Shown: positions 1 through 8,324, numbered from the stretch's first letter. The stretch is 18,760 bases of DNA from Ktedonobacteraceae bacterium (GCA_014896635.1 JADBKA010000088.1:1-18760), one strand, 5' to 3'. The notes: generated from the letters alone by a model not told the origin. Numbers and translations are program-made.

Positions 1-37
1 TCCAAAAACCTATACTTGAAAGCCCACCTGACCCCCG

Positions 38-59
38 CCAGGGGGGCTTTGCCCCCTGG
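38..59. repeat. GC-rich hairpin downstream of the kinase gene
   Basis: An inverted repeat pairs CCAGGGGG (38-45) with CCCCCTGG (52-59) over a 6-nt loop. It lies about 50 nt past the stop codon of the leftward kinase gene and could end or protect that transcript. No clear U-tract follows it on the minus strand, so a classical intrinsic terminator is not established. It may equally be a dispersed GC-rich intergenic repeat. The rest of 1-108 contains two similar A-rich stretches (CCAAAAACCT near 2 and CCAAAAAACCT near 82) and no credible gene. Confidence 0.45.
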
Positions 60-108
60 ACCTCCCCTTTCTGGCGTCCCCCCAAAAAACCTGCACCTGG
101 AGTGTCCG

Positions 109-1590
109 TTATCCCTCTTGCAGAGCTGCCAGGCGGTGAGCCTGCTCCCTGGTTGCCGGGTAGAGCTGCCGGTAGACCTCATAGAGAGCATCATAGTTAC
201 GGTGCGCGTCTGCCTGAGGTTCAATGATGGTTGAGATGGGATTCCACGTGGTATCAGGCGTGATGATGTTGACGGCCAGGGCTGCCAGCATCGCATCGCC
301 ATAGCAGGCACCGATAGTCTCGCGCGGCAATTCCTGCGGCAGTCCCGTCACATCCGAAATGATCTGTGTCCAGAGGCCGCCCTTCGTACCGCCGCCGACC
401 GCCACCAGCCGCTTGCTTCCCCCGCCGGCTTCGTGCATCGTCTCAAGAATGTGGCGCACACCATAAGCCGTCGCTTCAAGCAGCGCACGATAGAGATGCC
501 CGCGTCCATGCCGCAGCGTGAGGCCACAGATCACCCCGCGCGCATGCGGATCGAAGAGGGGAGTGCGCTCTCCGGCGAAGTAGGGCAGGATGACCAGGCC
601 ATCTGAACCGGGTGCGACCCCGGCAGCCTCTTGCAGCAACGTTTCATAGGGCAGGTTGCCGGCGATCTGCCTGAACCAACTCGTCAGAGCGCCAGAAGTC
701 GCCATGCCTGCGGCGAGGGTATACGTGTCCGGCAGGATGCCCGCCGTACACCAGAGTGTCGGCTGAGCCAGCGCCTCGCGCTGCACATCGACCATGAACA
801 TCGTCGTGCCATACATCAGCATCAGATCGCCAGGCTCGCGCACGCCGACACTCAGCGATTCTGACCAGGCGTCAATCGTGCCGGCGGCAACCGGCGTACC
901 AGCGGGAATCCCCGTCATCGCAGCCGCAGCTTCTGTGACCGTTCCCGCCACTTCACCAGGCCAGAGCAGGCGAGGCAGGGGCAGGCCGGGTGCAATCTCT
1001 CCAGCCCACTCCTCGATCCAGCGCCGTTCCCTGAGATCGTAGAGCGGATCGCACTGGCTGGCCGAGTGGTGATCCAGCACATACTCGCCGGTCAGCCGCT
1101 GTACAATAAAAGAACTCGCCATCAAAAAGTAGCGCATCCTCTGCCACACAGCGGGTTCATTACGCCTGAGCCAGGCCAGCTTGGGGCCGATGGCCTGGGT
1201 GGTGAGAGGAGAACCACAGCGCGCCAGGATTTGCTCGGCGCCGTAGCGCGCCGTCTGTTCCTCAATCTCGCGGGTCGCGCGCGTGTCGATGCCATAGAGA
1301 ATGGCCGGGCGCAGCGGCTGTCCATGTTCATCGGCAGCCAGTAGACAGGGACCGATGCCACTGACGCAGACGGCGGCGAGAGAGCCAGCAGCTTGCGGCA
1401 GCAGTTGAGCGCAGAGCGCCTGAAAATCGGCCCACCAGACGCTTTCCGCATCGTGCTCGGCCCAGCCGGGTTGCGGCAGAGATAGTTCATGTGCGCGCTC
1501 GGCTCTGGCAAGAATCTCACCCTCCGGCCCGACCAGCACGCCTTTGGAACTGGAAGTGCCGATGTCTATGCCCAGCAGCAGATTTTTCAT
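109..1590 (-). CDS. FGGY-family carbohydrate kinase (xylulokinase-like)
   Basis: A 493-residue ATP-dependent sugar kinase of the FGGY (actin/hexokinase-fold) family, the usual full length. Seen in the sequence: the N-terminal phosphate loop GIDIGTSSSKG (residues 7-17), the probable catalytic base D240 in AAGTIDAW, the FGGY signature around GERTPLFDPHARG (340-352), and the C-terminal nucleotide-binding segment VAVGGGTKGGLW (397-408). The family phosphorylates a ketose or polyol; the exact substrate cannot be read from sequence. The ATG overlaps the stop of the upstream isomerase gene (ATGA), and a GGAGAGG Shine-Dalgarno lies just before it, so the two are probably translationally coupled. The expected role is phosphorylation of the ketose the isomerase makes. 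Xylulokinase, fuculokinase or rhamnulokinase-like activity are all possible. Confidence 0.92.
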   Translation of the reverse strand: MKNLLLGIDIGTSSSKGVLVGPEGEILARAERAHELSLPQPGWAEHDAESVWWADFQALCAQLLPQAAGSLAAVCVSGIGPCLLAADEHGQPLRPAILYGIDTRATREIEEQTARYGAEQILARCGSPLTTQAIGPKLAWLRRNEPAVWQRMRYFLMASSFIVQRLTGEYVLDHHSASQCDPLYDLRERRWIEEWAGEIAPGLPLPRLLWPGEVAGTVTEAAAAMTGIPAGTPVAAGTIDAWSESLSVGVREPGDLMLMYGTTMFMVDVQREALAQPTLWCTAGILPDTYTLAAGMATSGALTSWFRQIAGNLPYETLLQEAAGVAPGSDGLVILPYFAGERTPLFDPHARGVICGLTLRHGRGHLYRALLEATAYGVRHILETMHEAGGGSKRLVAVGGGTKGGLWTQIISDVTGLPQELPRETIGACYGDAMLAALAVNIITPDTTWNPISTIIEPQADAHRNYDALYEVYRQLYPATREQAHRLAALQEG

Positions 1591-3005
1591 ACGGCCTCTC
1601 CAAATCCATCGTAGTCGATATCCAGCAGGCGGCAGACGATGTGCAACTCCTCAACATAATCGCCAGGCACAGCATGGATATGGTTGGAGCCATAGCGACC
1701 CAGAAACTCATCCACACTGGCTCGTAAACGCGCGAAAGCATGCGGCCAGATGTAGTCCGACTGGCGCATCAGCCACTCGTTTGTCTCCTCGTCGAAGCGT
1801 TCCAGGCTACCACGCAGCACGTGCATGCGGTAACGCCCGTTGAGGCGTGTGAGGCGGGCGAAGGTGAAATCGCCGGGCGCGGCCAGATGGTGGATAGAGG
1901 CCCCGCCCGCCGGGAAGTAGAAGCCTTCAGGATAGAGATGGACATGACGCATATTTTCCGCCGGGTCATCGCTGCGCGCGGCAAACCAGGTGGCGTGCTC
2001 GCCGGAATTGCAGAGGTCCCAGATCCCCCTGTCGGCATGATAGTGGCGCACATCAGCGAAGAGCACAGGCGTATGCGCAAGACCTTTGAGCAACTGCATC
2101 GTCAGCGCCCCATCCATATCGGCCTCAGTGGCGCAGACATGCGTCGCTTTGGGACCATCCCAGTCGTAGGGATCGTTGAGAAACGCCTCGGTCACATCCA
2201 TTGTAGCGAAATGAGTCGTCAATTCTGGCTGGCCTTTAATGCCTGAGAAATCGAGATGCCACTCGTCAATTAGCTCACGCATCGCATAGTACGAGGCGAT
2301 CTGGCGCTCCAGCAGTTCCGGCGTGAGCTGCTTGCCGTCGTAATGCACCTGTGCCGCATGTTTTTCCAGCCACTGGCGTGCGGTGCGCAGACGACTCTGC
2401 TCGATATGCCCGGCGCGTCGTACCAGCTCCCACTGATCAATCTCCTCAACATCCACGCCGAATTTCGCCAGCCACTGATCGGTATGGGAGACGGCGGTGT
2501 ACATGCCCATCGGGCGACCGCCGATGCGTCCGAAGGTGCTCCCCTGGAGCGAACGTACTGCCGCAGCCGCACGCGCATACTGCTCGATGCGTGTCAGCAC
2601 TGCCGGATCGCTGATATCGCCCCAGACGCGCCCGTACACGCGCCCGATCTGGTCCAGCCCGCCGGCAGCGGCGAGCATGCCGACCATACCGGGAAATTTA
2701 GGATTAATGTTAGAGAAAAGCAGCAGCGGCCCTGGTGTCATGCGCGCCGCCAGCAGCGAGAAATGGGGAAAGGCCCAGACGGGAATGTTGAAAATAGTCA
2801 GGTCCGGGTGGGTATCGGCAAGATAGGTCGCCTCCTGCACGGCGAGTTCATTGGTCCTGATCACCTCGCGCGCCCGCGTCACCTGGTGTCCCTTTGCTTC
2901 AAGGGCGCTGGCAATGCCGCTTTCAACGCGCCCGGTGAAATCCACCAGATCACGATGCACAAAGTCTCTGCCATCAGAGAAGGTGAGAATGCCAATACGA
3001 GCCAT
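1587..3005 (-). CDS. L-fucose/L-arabinose isomerase family protein
   Basis: A 472-residue cytosolic protein of the FucI/AraA sugar-isomerase superfamily, which interconverts aldoses and ketoses with Mn2+. Candidate metal ligands are E294 (in CATEADMDGA), D318 (in FADVRHYH) and H442 (in SNHIHAVPGD). The 24-residue spacing between E294 and D318 equals that of the metal-binding Glu and Asp in E. coli FucI, which supports the assignment. It is shorter than classical FucI (about 590 residues), as is common for the broad family. A strong AGGAGG Shine-Dalgarno lies 8 nt before the ATG. It is followed by the FGGY kinase with a 4-nt overlap and preceded by the LacI regulator after a 95-bp gap. The substrate, a pentose or 6-deoxyhexose, is inference. 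Confidence 0.85.
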   Translation of the reverse strand: MARIGILTFSDGRDFVHRDLVDFTGRVESGIASALEAKGHQVTRAREVIRTNELAVQEATYLADTHPDLTIFNIPVWAFPHFSLLAARMTPGPLLLFSNINPKFPGMVGMLAAAGGLDQIGRVYGRVWGDISDPAVLTRIEQYARAAAAVRSLQGSTFGRIGGRPMGMYTAVSHTDQWLAKFGVDVEEIDQWELVRRAGHIEQSRLRTARQWLEKHAAQVHYDGKQLTPELLERQIASYYAMRELIDEWHLDFSGIKGQPELTTHFATMDVTEAFLNDPYDWDGPKATHVCATEADMDGALTMQLLKGLAHTPVLFADVRHYHADRGIWDLCNSGEHATWFAARSDDPAENMRHVHLYPEGFYFPAGGASIHHLAAPGDFTFARLTRLNGRYRMHVLRGSLERFDEETNEWLMRQSDYIWPHAFARLRASVDEFLGRYGSNHIHAVPGDYVEELHIVCRLLDIDYDGFGEAV

Positions 3006-3030
3006 GATGCGCCTCCTGTCGAGCTAAAGT

Positions 3031-3042
3031 AACAACGTTGTT
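3031..3042. promoter_or_regulatory. Perfect 12-bp palindrome AACAACGTTGTT, candidate operator of the isomerase-kinase genes
   Basis: The palindrome has a central CG step, typical of LacI/GalR-family operators, and lies 25 bp upstream of the isomerase ATG. It differs from the GAAAAG-CTTTTC sites in the divergent region. No convincing -35/-10 pair was found in this 95-bp gap, so whether the isomerase has its own promoter is uncertain. Confidence 0.45.
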
Positions 3043-3100
3043 GGGTGTGCTCGCTACATCCGAGAAGATTCAGTCAGACATCAGCCCTCTGAACTCCCCT

Positions 3101-4117
3101 TCAGGATGTAGATACCGTACGAGGACGCGAAGACCCTCGTATGCACAGGGTTGGGGCCAGCACAATCTCCTGGCGCGTGAACGCATCAGGATGCTGCATG
3201 CGCTGGAAAAGCCGCAGAGCGGCGGTGCTGCCGATCTCGTAGACGGGCTGTATGATGGTTGTGAGCGAGATAGCACTGAGCGCCGCCCAGGGCATCTCGT
3301 CGAAACCGACAACAGCAATATCATCGGGAACGCGCAGATTGCGCTGATATAATGCCTCAAGCGCACCCATTGTCATAAGGTTATTGGCGACGAAAAGCGC
3401 GTCAATAGCAGGTTCCACCTCTACTAACTCGCCGGCGAGCTGCCGCCCGCTCTCCTCTTTGAACGAGCCAAAACGCTCAAGCTGCGCATCAGGCTCAATG
3501 CCGGCTTCCTGAAGAGCCTGGCGATATCCCTCCAGGCGCTCGCGGCCAGTTGTCGTGGCAAGCGGCCCGGTAATGATGCCGATGCGCCGGTAGCCGTTGG
3601 CGAGCAAGTGCGCCACCCCCTCACGCGCTCCACGTCTATTGTCAACAAGCACAACATCCGTGTCCGAGCCTGTAACACGGCGGTCAACCGCTACTATCGG
3701 AATGTTGTGTTCGCGGAAGAGTTTCAGACCACCCTGCCTCTCGTGCGTCGGGACAACAATCGCGCCAGCCACGCGCTCCGCACAGAGCACCTCGATATAC
3801 TGACGCTCCTTCACCGGATCTTCATCAGAATTGCACAGGATCACACTGTAGCCGCTACGCTGAGCGACGTCTTCGACTCCCCGGATGAGCGTAATAAAAA
3901 AAGGATTCTGGATATCGGTGATCAGCAGCCCGATGATACGCGAACGATTGGTTTGTAAAGTACGAGCGGCGCGACTGGGCTGGTAATGGAGCTCTTCGAT
4001 TGCAGCGCGTACCCGCGCCGCGACCGCCGGATTGACGTGAGCGGTGCCGTTGAGCACACGCGAAACGGTAGAGATGGAGACGCCCGCGAGCTTCGCCACG
4101 TCCTGGATATTCGCCAT
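3101..4117 (-). CDS. LacI/GalR-family transcriptional regulator
   Basis: A 338-residue sugar-responsive repressor of standard LacI length. Residues 3-22 form the helix-turn-helix (IQDVAKLAGVSISTVSRVLN), followed by a hinge helix region with the leucine expected to intercalate in the operator minor groove (L54 in RAARTLQTN). From about residue 60 on is a periplasmic-binding-protein-like effector domain (RIIGLLITDIQNPFF onward). It reads away from the CUT2 importer and towards the isomerase and kinase, so it very likely controls both arms with a sugar ligand from this pathway as inducer. Four operator-like palindromes sit between it and the importer, two in its own leader, which suggests autoregulation. 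An AAGGAG lies rather far (about 14 nt) from the ATG, but no better start fits the HTH. Confidence 0.93.
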   Translation of the reverse strand: MANIQDVAKLAGVSISTVSRVLNGTAHVNPAVAARVRAAIEELHYQPSRAARTLQTNRSRIIGLLITDIQNPFFITLIRGVEDVAQRSGYSVILCNSDEDPVKERQYIEVLCAERVAGAIVVPTHERQGGLKLFREHNIPIVAVDRRVTGSDTDVVLVDNRRGAREGVAHLLANGYRRIGIITGPLATTTGRERLEGYRQALQEAGIEPDAQLERFGSFKEESGRQLAGELVEVEPAIDALFVANNLMTMGALEALYQRNLRVPDDIAVVGFDEMPWAALSAISLTTIIQPVYEIGSTAALRLFQRMQHPDAFTRQEIVLAPTLCIRGSSRPRTVSTS

Positions 4118-4155
4118 AGTTTCTAGTACGTCTCCTTCTCAAAAAAGCGATGATG

Positions 4156-4167
4156 GAAAGCCTTTTC
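4156..4167. promoter_or_regulatory. Operator-like palindrome O1 (GAAAGCCTTTTC)
   Basis: One of four sites matching GAAAASSYTTTTC-type symmetry, in the leader of the lacI-type gene. It is the exact reverse complement of O3 at 4434-4445. It probably binds the divergent LacI-family regulator. Confidence 0.65.
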
Positions 4168-4209
4168 ATAGGCTAGGCTCTCCACTAGAGAGAAGAACAT
4201 CGTTATCAT

Positions 4210-4221
4210 GAAAACCTTTTC
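4210..4221. promoter_or_regulatory. Operator-like palindrome O2 (GAAAACCTTTTC)
   Basis: Second site on the lacI side, flanked as TGAAAACCTTTTCA (4209-4222). Its centre is 54 bp from O1, about five helical turns. Confidence 0.65.
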
Positions 4222-4265
4222 AAAGCTTTATTTATTACTGATGAGAGCGCCTCCCTGTCAAAATA

Positions 4266-4295
4266 AGTATAGAGCACTGGTAGGCGCTTTGTCAA
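4266..4295 (-). promoter_or_regulatory. Predicted sigma70-type promoter for the lacI-type gene (leftward)
   Basis: Read on the minus strand, TTGACA (4295-4290) and TATACT (4271-4266) are separated by 18 bp. Transcription would begin near 4259, leaving a leader of about 140 nt that contains two operator-like sites. This is a motif match, with no experimental support. Confidence 0.6.
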
Positions 4296-4384
4296 GTGGA
4301 TTAGAATACATTTTATGCTTTTATTCTATGATAGCGCCTATATTTTTACAATGAAATGGGTCAAAAAATTCAGGCCACAGCCTC

Positions 4385-4413
4385 TTGACGAATGGCGATC
4401 GAGTGTGTATTAT
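4385..4413 (+). promoter_or_regulatory. Predicted sigma70-type promoter for the CUT2 importer operon (rightward)
   Basis: TTGACG (4385-4390) and TATTAT (4408-4413) are separated by 17 bp. Transcription would begin near 4420, just upstream of two operator-like palindromes. The arrangement fits repression by a bound LacI-family protein immediately downstream of the start. Confidence 0.6.
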
Positions 4414-4433
4414 CTCTAGTAGGTTCTCATTGT

Positions 4434-4445
4434 GAAAAGGCTTTC
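4434..4445. promoter_or_regulatory. Operator-like palindrome O3 (GAAAAGGCTTTC)
   Basis: First site on the transporter side, about 15 nt after the predicted transcription start. It is identical to the reverse complement of O1. Confidence 0.65.
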
Positions 4446-4475
4446 TCGCCAGTTGGTTATTTCCTGTCGATTTTC

Positions 4476-4493
4476 TTTGAAAAGCTTTTCAAA
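4476..4493. promoter_or_regulatory. Operator-like perfect palindrome O4 (TTTGAAAAGCTTTTCAAA)
   Basis: An 18-bp perfect palindrome, the most symmetrical of the four sites, located 25 bp before the preferred ATPase start. Its position in the leader argues that the 4432 GTG is not the real start of the ATPase gene. Confidence 0.7.
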
Positions 4494-4518
4494 TCCTTGC
4501 GAAGGAGCAATGGTATTT

Positions 4519-6072
4519 ATGGGCGCACCGGATGGAGCAGGTGACAATAGCGTGCAGCGCAGCGCAGCGGCTGAGCGGGAGCCGGCGCTGCTGGAGATGG
4601 TGAATATCAGCAAAAGTTTTCCCGGCGTGCAGGCCCTCAAAGGTGTATCGCTGAGTGTGTATGCTGGCGAGGTACATGTTGTGGCGGGTGAGAACGGGGC
4701 GGGAAAATCGACGCTGATGAAACTCCTTTTCCAGGTGGATCGTCCTGATACAGGTCAGATCTTCATCAACGGCCAGCCGGTCAGTTTTCATGGTCCGCGT
4801 TATGCGCAGGAGCTTGGCATCGTAATGGTGCATCAGGAATTAGCTCTTGCTCCCCATCTTTCCGCAGCAGAAAATCTGTTTCTGGGGCGTGAGCCTCTGT
4901 GCCTGGGCCTCATCAATCGTAAGGAAGAGATCCATCAGGCACGTGAGTTGCTAGCACATGTTGGCCTGCATCTCGATCCGCGCCGTCCAGTCGGTTCGCT
5001 TTCGGTAGCGGAGCAGCAGCTTGTTGAGATTGCCAGGGCCATCAGCTTCAATGCGAAAGTGTTGATCCTGGATGAACCGACTTCGTCGCTGACAGAGCAG
5101 GAGATTGAAGATCTGTTCGGTGTTATCCGTGACCTTACGGCGCGTGGCGTGGCGGTTCTGTATATTTCCCATCGTCTTGACGAGATTTTCCGCATCGCTG
5201 ACCGTGTGACCGTCATGCGTGATGGTCAGGTAATGGCTACGCTGCCGCGTGCTGAAGTTGATGAGAAGAAATTGATTCAACTGATGGTTGGACGCGCGAT
5301 CACAAACCTGTATCCCAGACCTGAGGCGCAAATTGGCGACGTTGTTTTGCGCGTCTCGCATCTCAGCCGGCGCGGCGTTCTCTACGACTGTTCCTTTGAG
5401 GTGCGAGCAGGTGAGATTGTGGGTCTGGCGGGTCTCATCGGTGCGGGGCGTACGGAGCTGGCGCGAGCCGTTTTCGGGGCCGATCCTATCGACAGCGGCC
5501 ACATCTGGCTAGGTGGTCAGCAGTTACGCATCAGACATCCCGGTGATGCAATCCAGGCTGGCATTGTCTATGTCACCGAGGATCGCAAGCGTGAGGGACT
5601 GGCAATGGATCTGGGCATTGATCAGAACATCACTCTCGCCAATCTCCCAGCGCGCCTGGGCTGGCTTGATCTGCGTCGTGAGCGTACTATAGCATTGAAT
5701 GAGCGTGATCGTCTGAGCATCCGTACGCCTTCGATCCGGCAGAAGGTGAGCGTTCTTTCGGGAGGGAATCAGCAAAAAGTCGTTGTTGCGCGCTGGTTGG
5801 AAACACAGGCGCGTGTGATTTTCTTCGATGAACCTGCGCGAGGCATTGACGTCGGGACAAAGGCAGAGATGTTCAGTCTGATCGGCAAGCTTGCGCAGGA
5901 TGGGCGGGCTATCGTGCTCATCTCGTCCTATCTGCCTGAGTTGATCAATATGTGTGATCGTATGCTGGTCATGCACGAAGGAAAAATCGTCGGGGAACTC
6001 AGCCGCGAACAGTTCACTGAGGAACGCATCATCGCCCTGGCTACCGGTGTAAAGGAGACAAAAAGCATATGA
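4519..6072 (+). CDS. CUT2-type sugar ABC transporter ATP-binding protein (RbsA/MglA-like)
   Basis: The duplicated cytoplasmic ATPase that powers monosaccharide import. The first domain carries Walker A GENGAGKST (coded at 4687-4713), a VAEQQ-type signature (SLSVAEQQLVEIARAI) and Walker B VLILDEPTSS. The second has the degenerate P-loop GLIGAGRTE, a full LSGGNQQKV signature and Walker B VIFFDEPARG. This asymmetry is normal for RbsA, MglA and XylG. From the chosen ATG it is 517 residues, close to the family's usual 500. An AAGGAG at 4502-4507 is 11 nt upstream. The ATG at 4510 is also possible but has only 2 nt after that motif. The reading frame is open back to a GTG at 4432, but that stretch holds operators O3 and O4. 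The stop overlaps the permease ATG (ATGA). Confidence 0.95.
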   Translation: MGAPDGAGDNSVQRSAAAEREPALLEMVNISKSFPGVQALKGVSLSVYAGEVHVVAGENGAGKSTLMKLLFQVDRPDTGQIFINGQPVSFHGPRYAQELGIVMVHQELALAPHLSAAENLFLGREPLCLGLINRKEEIHQARELLAHVGLHLDPRRPVGSLSVAEQQLVEIARAISFNAKVLILDEPTSSLTEQEIEDLFGVIRDLTARGVAVLYISHRLDEIFRIADRVTVMRDGQVMATLPRAEVDEKKLIQLMVGRAITNLYPRPEAQIGDVVLRVSHLSRRGVLYDCSFEVRAGEIVGLAGLIGAGRTELARAVFGADPIDSGHIWLGGQQLRIRHPGDAIQAGIVYVTEDRKREGLAMDLGIDQNITLANLPARLGWLDLRRERTIALNERDRLSIRTPSIRQKVSVLSGGNQQKVVVARWLETQARVIFFDEPARGIDVGTKAEMFSLIGKLAQDGRAIVLISSYLPELINMCDRMLVMHEGKIVGELSREQFTEERIIALATGVKETKSI

Positions 6073-7106
6073 AACAGTTCATCCCGGAGAAGTCCTCACA
6101 GGAGAGTGAGCAGAGGGAAGGCGCGGGCGGCCTGACGGCCCGTCGTCTGATGCGTTTCCAATTTTCTGATGTCATCTCGCAATTTGCCGCCGTCGGGGCG
6201 CTTATCGTCATCTGCGTCTATCTTTCATTTGCTTCGCCTGTCTTCCTGACAATAGGTAATCTCTTCAATATCGTCTCACAGACGGCGGTGACGGCTATCA
6301 TCGCTCTGGGAATGACTTTCGTAATCATCACAGCCGGGATCGACCTGTCGGTTGGTTCGGTTGCTGCGCTGGCCGGTGTGCTGGGTGTACAGATGATGGT
6401 GCATCTAGGGTGGGACTGGCCGCTGGCAGTGATTGGTGGCACGGTTGTCGGGGGTCTGGCCGGCCTGGCGAACGGCCTGCTGGTCACGCGATTGCACCTG
6501 GCGCCTTTTATTGCCACGCTGGGCATGATGAGCGTCGCGCGCGGCCTGGTCAATATTCTCACCGGAGCGGTTGCAGTCTTCGGCGTGCCTGATTCGTTCC
6601 GTCTGCTCGGCCAGGGCATGATCGACGGTATTCCCATTCCCTTGATTACGCTGGTTGTGCTCGCGCTACTCGCGCACCTGATTCTGAGTCGTACGCGACT
6701 GGGCCGTTATACCTACGCCATCGGCTCAAACGAGGAAGCCGCACGCCTCTCAGGGATTCGTGTCGGCGCTTATCTGATGGCGGTGTATGCCTTGCAGGGT
6801 TTACTGGCAGGTTTCGGGGGAATGATCGCCATGTCGCGTGTCGCTTCCGGCCAGCCGAATTTCGGCGATGGACTGGAACTGGATGTTATTGCCGCCGCAG
6901 TGATTGGCGGAGCCAGCCTCTTCGGCGGCCAGGGAACGATTCTGGGTACGCTCATCGGCGCCTTCCTGATGGCGGTGATTCGTAATGGCGCTGTGCTGCT
7001 AAACATCGACACCTTCACTCAAAGTGTGATTATTGGCATCATTATCTGGCTGGCAGTGGTCTGGGACCAGTTCCGGCGGCGCAGATTCGCGGCTGGTACC
7101 AGGTAA
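6069..7106 (+). CDS. CUT2-type sugar ABC transporter permease (RbsC-like)
   Basis: A 345-residue integral membrane protein of the branched-chain/ribose permease superfamily, with a hydrophilic N-terminus of about 35 residues and then roughly nine to ten hydrophobic segments. Family landmarks are visible: ITAGIDLSVGSVAALAGV in the first third, a cytoplasmic coupling loop with GSNEEAARLSGIRV, and the glycine-rich AAAVIGGASLFGGQGTILGTLIG near the C-terminus. It forms the membrane pore with the ATPase before it (4-nt overlap) and the lipoprotein receptor after it. An AAAGGAG lies 11 nt before the ATG. A 187-bp gap separates it from the receptor gene. Confidence 0.95.
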   Translation: MKQFIPEKSSQESEQREGAGGLTARRLMRFQFSDVISQFAAVGALIVICVYLSFASPVFLTIGNLFNIVSQTAVTAIIALGMTFVIITAGIDLSVGSVAALAGVLGVQMMVHLGWDWPLAVIGGTVVGGLAGLANGLLVTRLHLAPFIATLGMMSVARGLVNILTGAVAVFGVPDSFRLLGQGMIDGIPIPLITLVVLALLAHLILSRTRLGRYTYAIGSNEEAARLSGIRVGAYLMAVYALQGLLAGFGGMIAMSRVASGQPNFGDGLELDVIAAAVIGGASLFGGQGTILGTLIGAFLMAVIRNGAVLLNIDTFTQSVIIGIIIWLAVVWDQFRRRRFAAGTR

Positions 7107-7225
7107 ACAGGCACTTATCAGGTGCGGGAGATATCGAGACGCATTCCGCTGCTCATAGAGAAAAAGTCTCAGCAATGGTGCATTTTTAAAGCATCAGAAC
7201 CTGTACTGTAGTGCGATCTCTAATT

Positions 7226-7241
7226 TATGCGCTGGTGCATA
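7226..7241. repeat. Short inverted repeat in the permease-receptor gap
   Basis: TATGC (7226-7230) pairs with GCATA (7237-7241). The octamer TGGTGCAT also occurs twice in the gap, near 7176 and 7234. A weak hairpin here could adjust receptor expression relative to the membrane components. No clear promoter or terminator is visible in 7107-7293. Confidence 0.25.
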
Positions 7242-7293
7242 GCTAACCGGCTCTCTATTCAGGATTTCTCGCGGGCCGGAAAGGGAGGATTTT

Positions 7294-8310
7294 ATGCGGA
7301 TACAAAGCACGTTTCTGCGTAGTGTACTGCTGCTGACACTCATGTTGTTGGCGACGGCCTGTGGCAGCGTCACGACTCAATCACCGGGGGGTGGTAACAA
7401 TGCCACTACCTCTGGACCTATCAGGATTGCCGTTGTCCCTAAAGCCATCGGTTTCGATTTCTGGGAGCAGGTGCATAAAGGGGCGACCTGTGCTGCTTCC
7501 AAACAGAAGGATGTTACTGTAATCTGGAACGGCGTAACCGCCGAAACCGATGTGACAGGCCAGGTCAACCTGCTCACCAACTATATCACACAGCGGGTAA
7601 ATGGCCTGGTCTATGCCGCAACCGACGCCAGGGCGCTCAAGCAAGTGACAGATGAGGCGCTCAAGGCGAAAATCCCGGTGGTTAACATCGACTCAGGAAC
7701 CTATCCTCAGCCGTCGAACGTTCCTCTCTTCGCCACCGACAACGTCGCCTCGGCTCACAAAGCGGCAGATCTTTTAGCGCAGCGGCTCAACAACAAAGGG
7801 AAAATTGCTCTCATCCAATTCCAGCCCGGTAGCGCCACAAACGATCAGCGCGCGCAGGGTTTCAAAGAAGAGTTGAAGAAATACCCCGGAATCCAACTGG
7901 TAGCTGACCAGTCCAGCAGGAGTGACTACAACACGGCCTTGAGCGTGGCTGAAGACATTCTCACCGCACATCCAGACCTCAACGGTATTTTCGCGGCCAA
8001 TGAGCCGAGCGTACTGGGAGCTGCGGAAGCGGTGCGGCGCGCCGGCAAAGCTGGCAAGGTGGTGATCGTTGGTTGGGACGCTTCGCCAGACGAAATCAAG
8101 GGCGTTCAACAGGGAGTCATTTCGGCTCTGGTTGTGCAGAATCCTTTCAGGATGGGTTATGACAGTGTAAACGCGATGGTGCGTATCATTCGCGAGCACG
8201 CCACCGTGCAGAGCGAGGATACAGGCGTCACCATCCTGACAAAAGATAACATGAACGATTCCCAGGTCCAGGCGGTACTGCAACCGAGTTGCCAGCATCC
8301 TCCTGTCTGA
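7294..8310 (+). CDS. CUT2-type sugar ABC transporter substrate-binding lipoprotein (RbsB-like)
   Basis: A 338-residue sugar receptor anchored to the outer face of the membrane. The N-terminus has a charged start, a hydrophobic core and the lipobox LATAC, with C23 as the lipidated residue, followed by a Ser/Gly/Thr-rich linker. The mature part is a periplasmic-binding-protein type I fold (IRIAVVPKAIGFDFWEQVHKG at the start, GIFAANEPSVLGAAEAVRRAG and VIVGWDASPDEIKGV in the second lobe), as in ribose, xylose and galactose receptors. AGGGAGG at 7282-7288 gives a clear ribosome binding site. It completes the importer coded by the two preceding genes. The bound sugar is not identifiable from sequence; the neighbouring isomerase and kinase suggest an aldose. 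Confidence 0.94.
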   Translation: MRIQSTFLRSVLLLTLMLLATACGSVTTQSPGGGNNATTSGPIRIAVVPKAIGFDFWEQVHKGATCAASKQKDVTVIWNGVTAETDVTGQVNLLTNYITQRVNGLVYAATDARALKQVTDEALKAKIPVVNIDSGTYPQPSNVPLFATDNVASAHKAADLLAQRLNNKGKIALIQFQPGSATNDQRAQGFKEELKKYPGIQLVADQSSRSDYNTALSVAEDILTAHPDLNGIFAANEPSVLGAAEAVRRAGKAGKVVIVGWDASPDEIKGVQQGVISALVVQNPFRMGYDSVNAMVRIIREHATVQSEDTGVTILTKDNMNDSQVQAVLQPSCQHPPV

Positions 8311-8324
8311 TCGTAGTCGAATTT

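Noticed and set aside
1740..2246. A 168-codon plus-strand frame inside the isomerase gene
   Set aside because: Antisense to a conserved gene, with no family resemblance or ribosome binding site.
7107..7293. A riboswitch or separate promoter in the permease-receptor gap
   Set aside because: Only weak short hairpins and a repeated octamer are visible; no known riboswitch core and no convincing -35/-10 pair.
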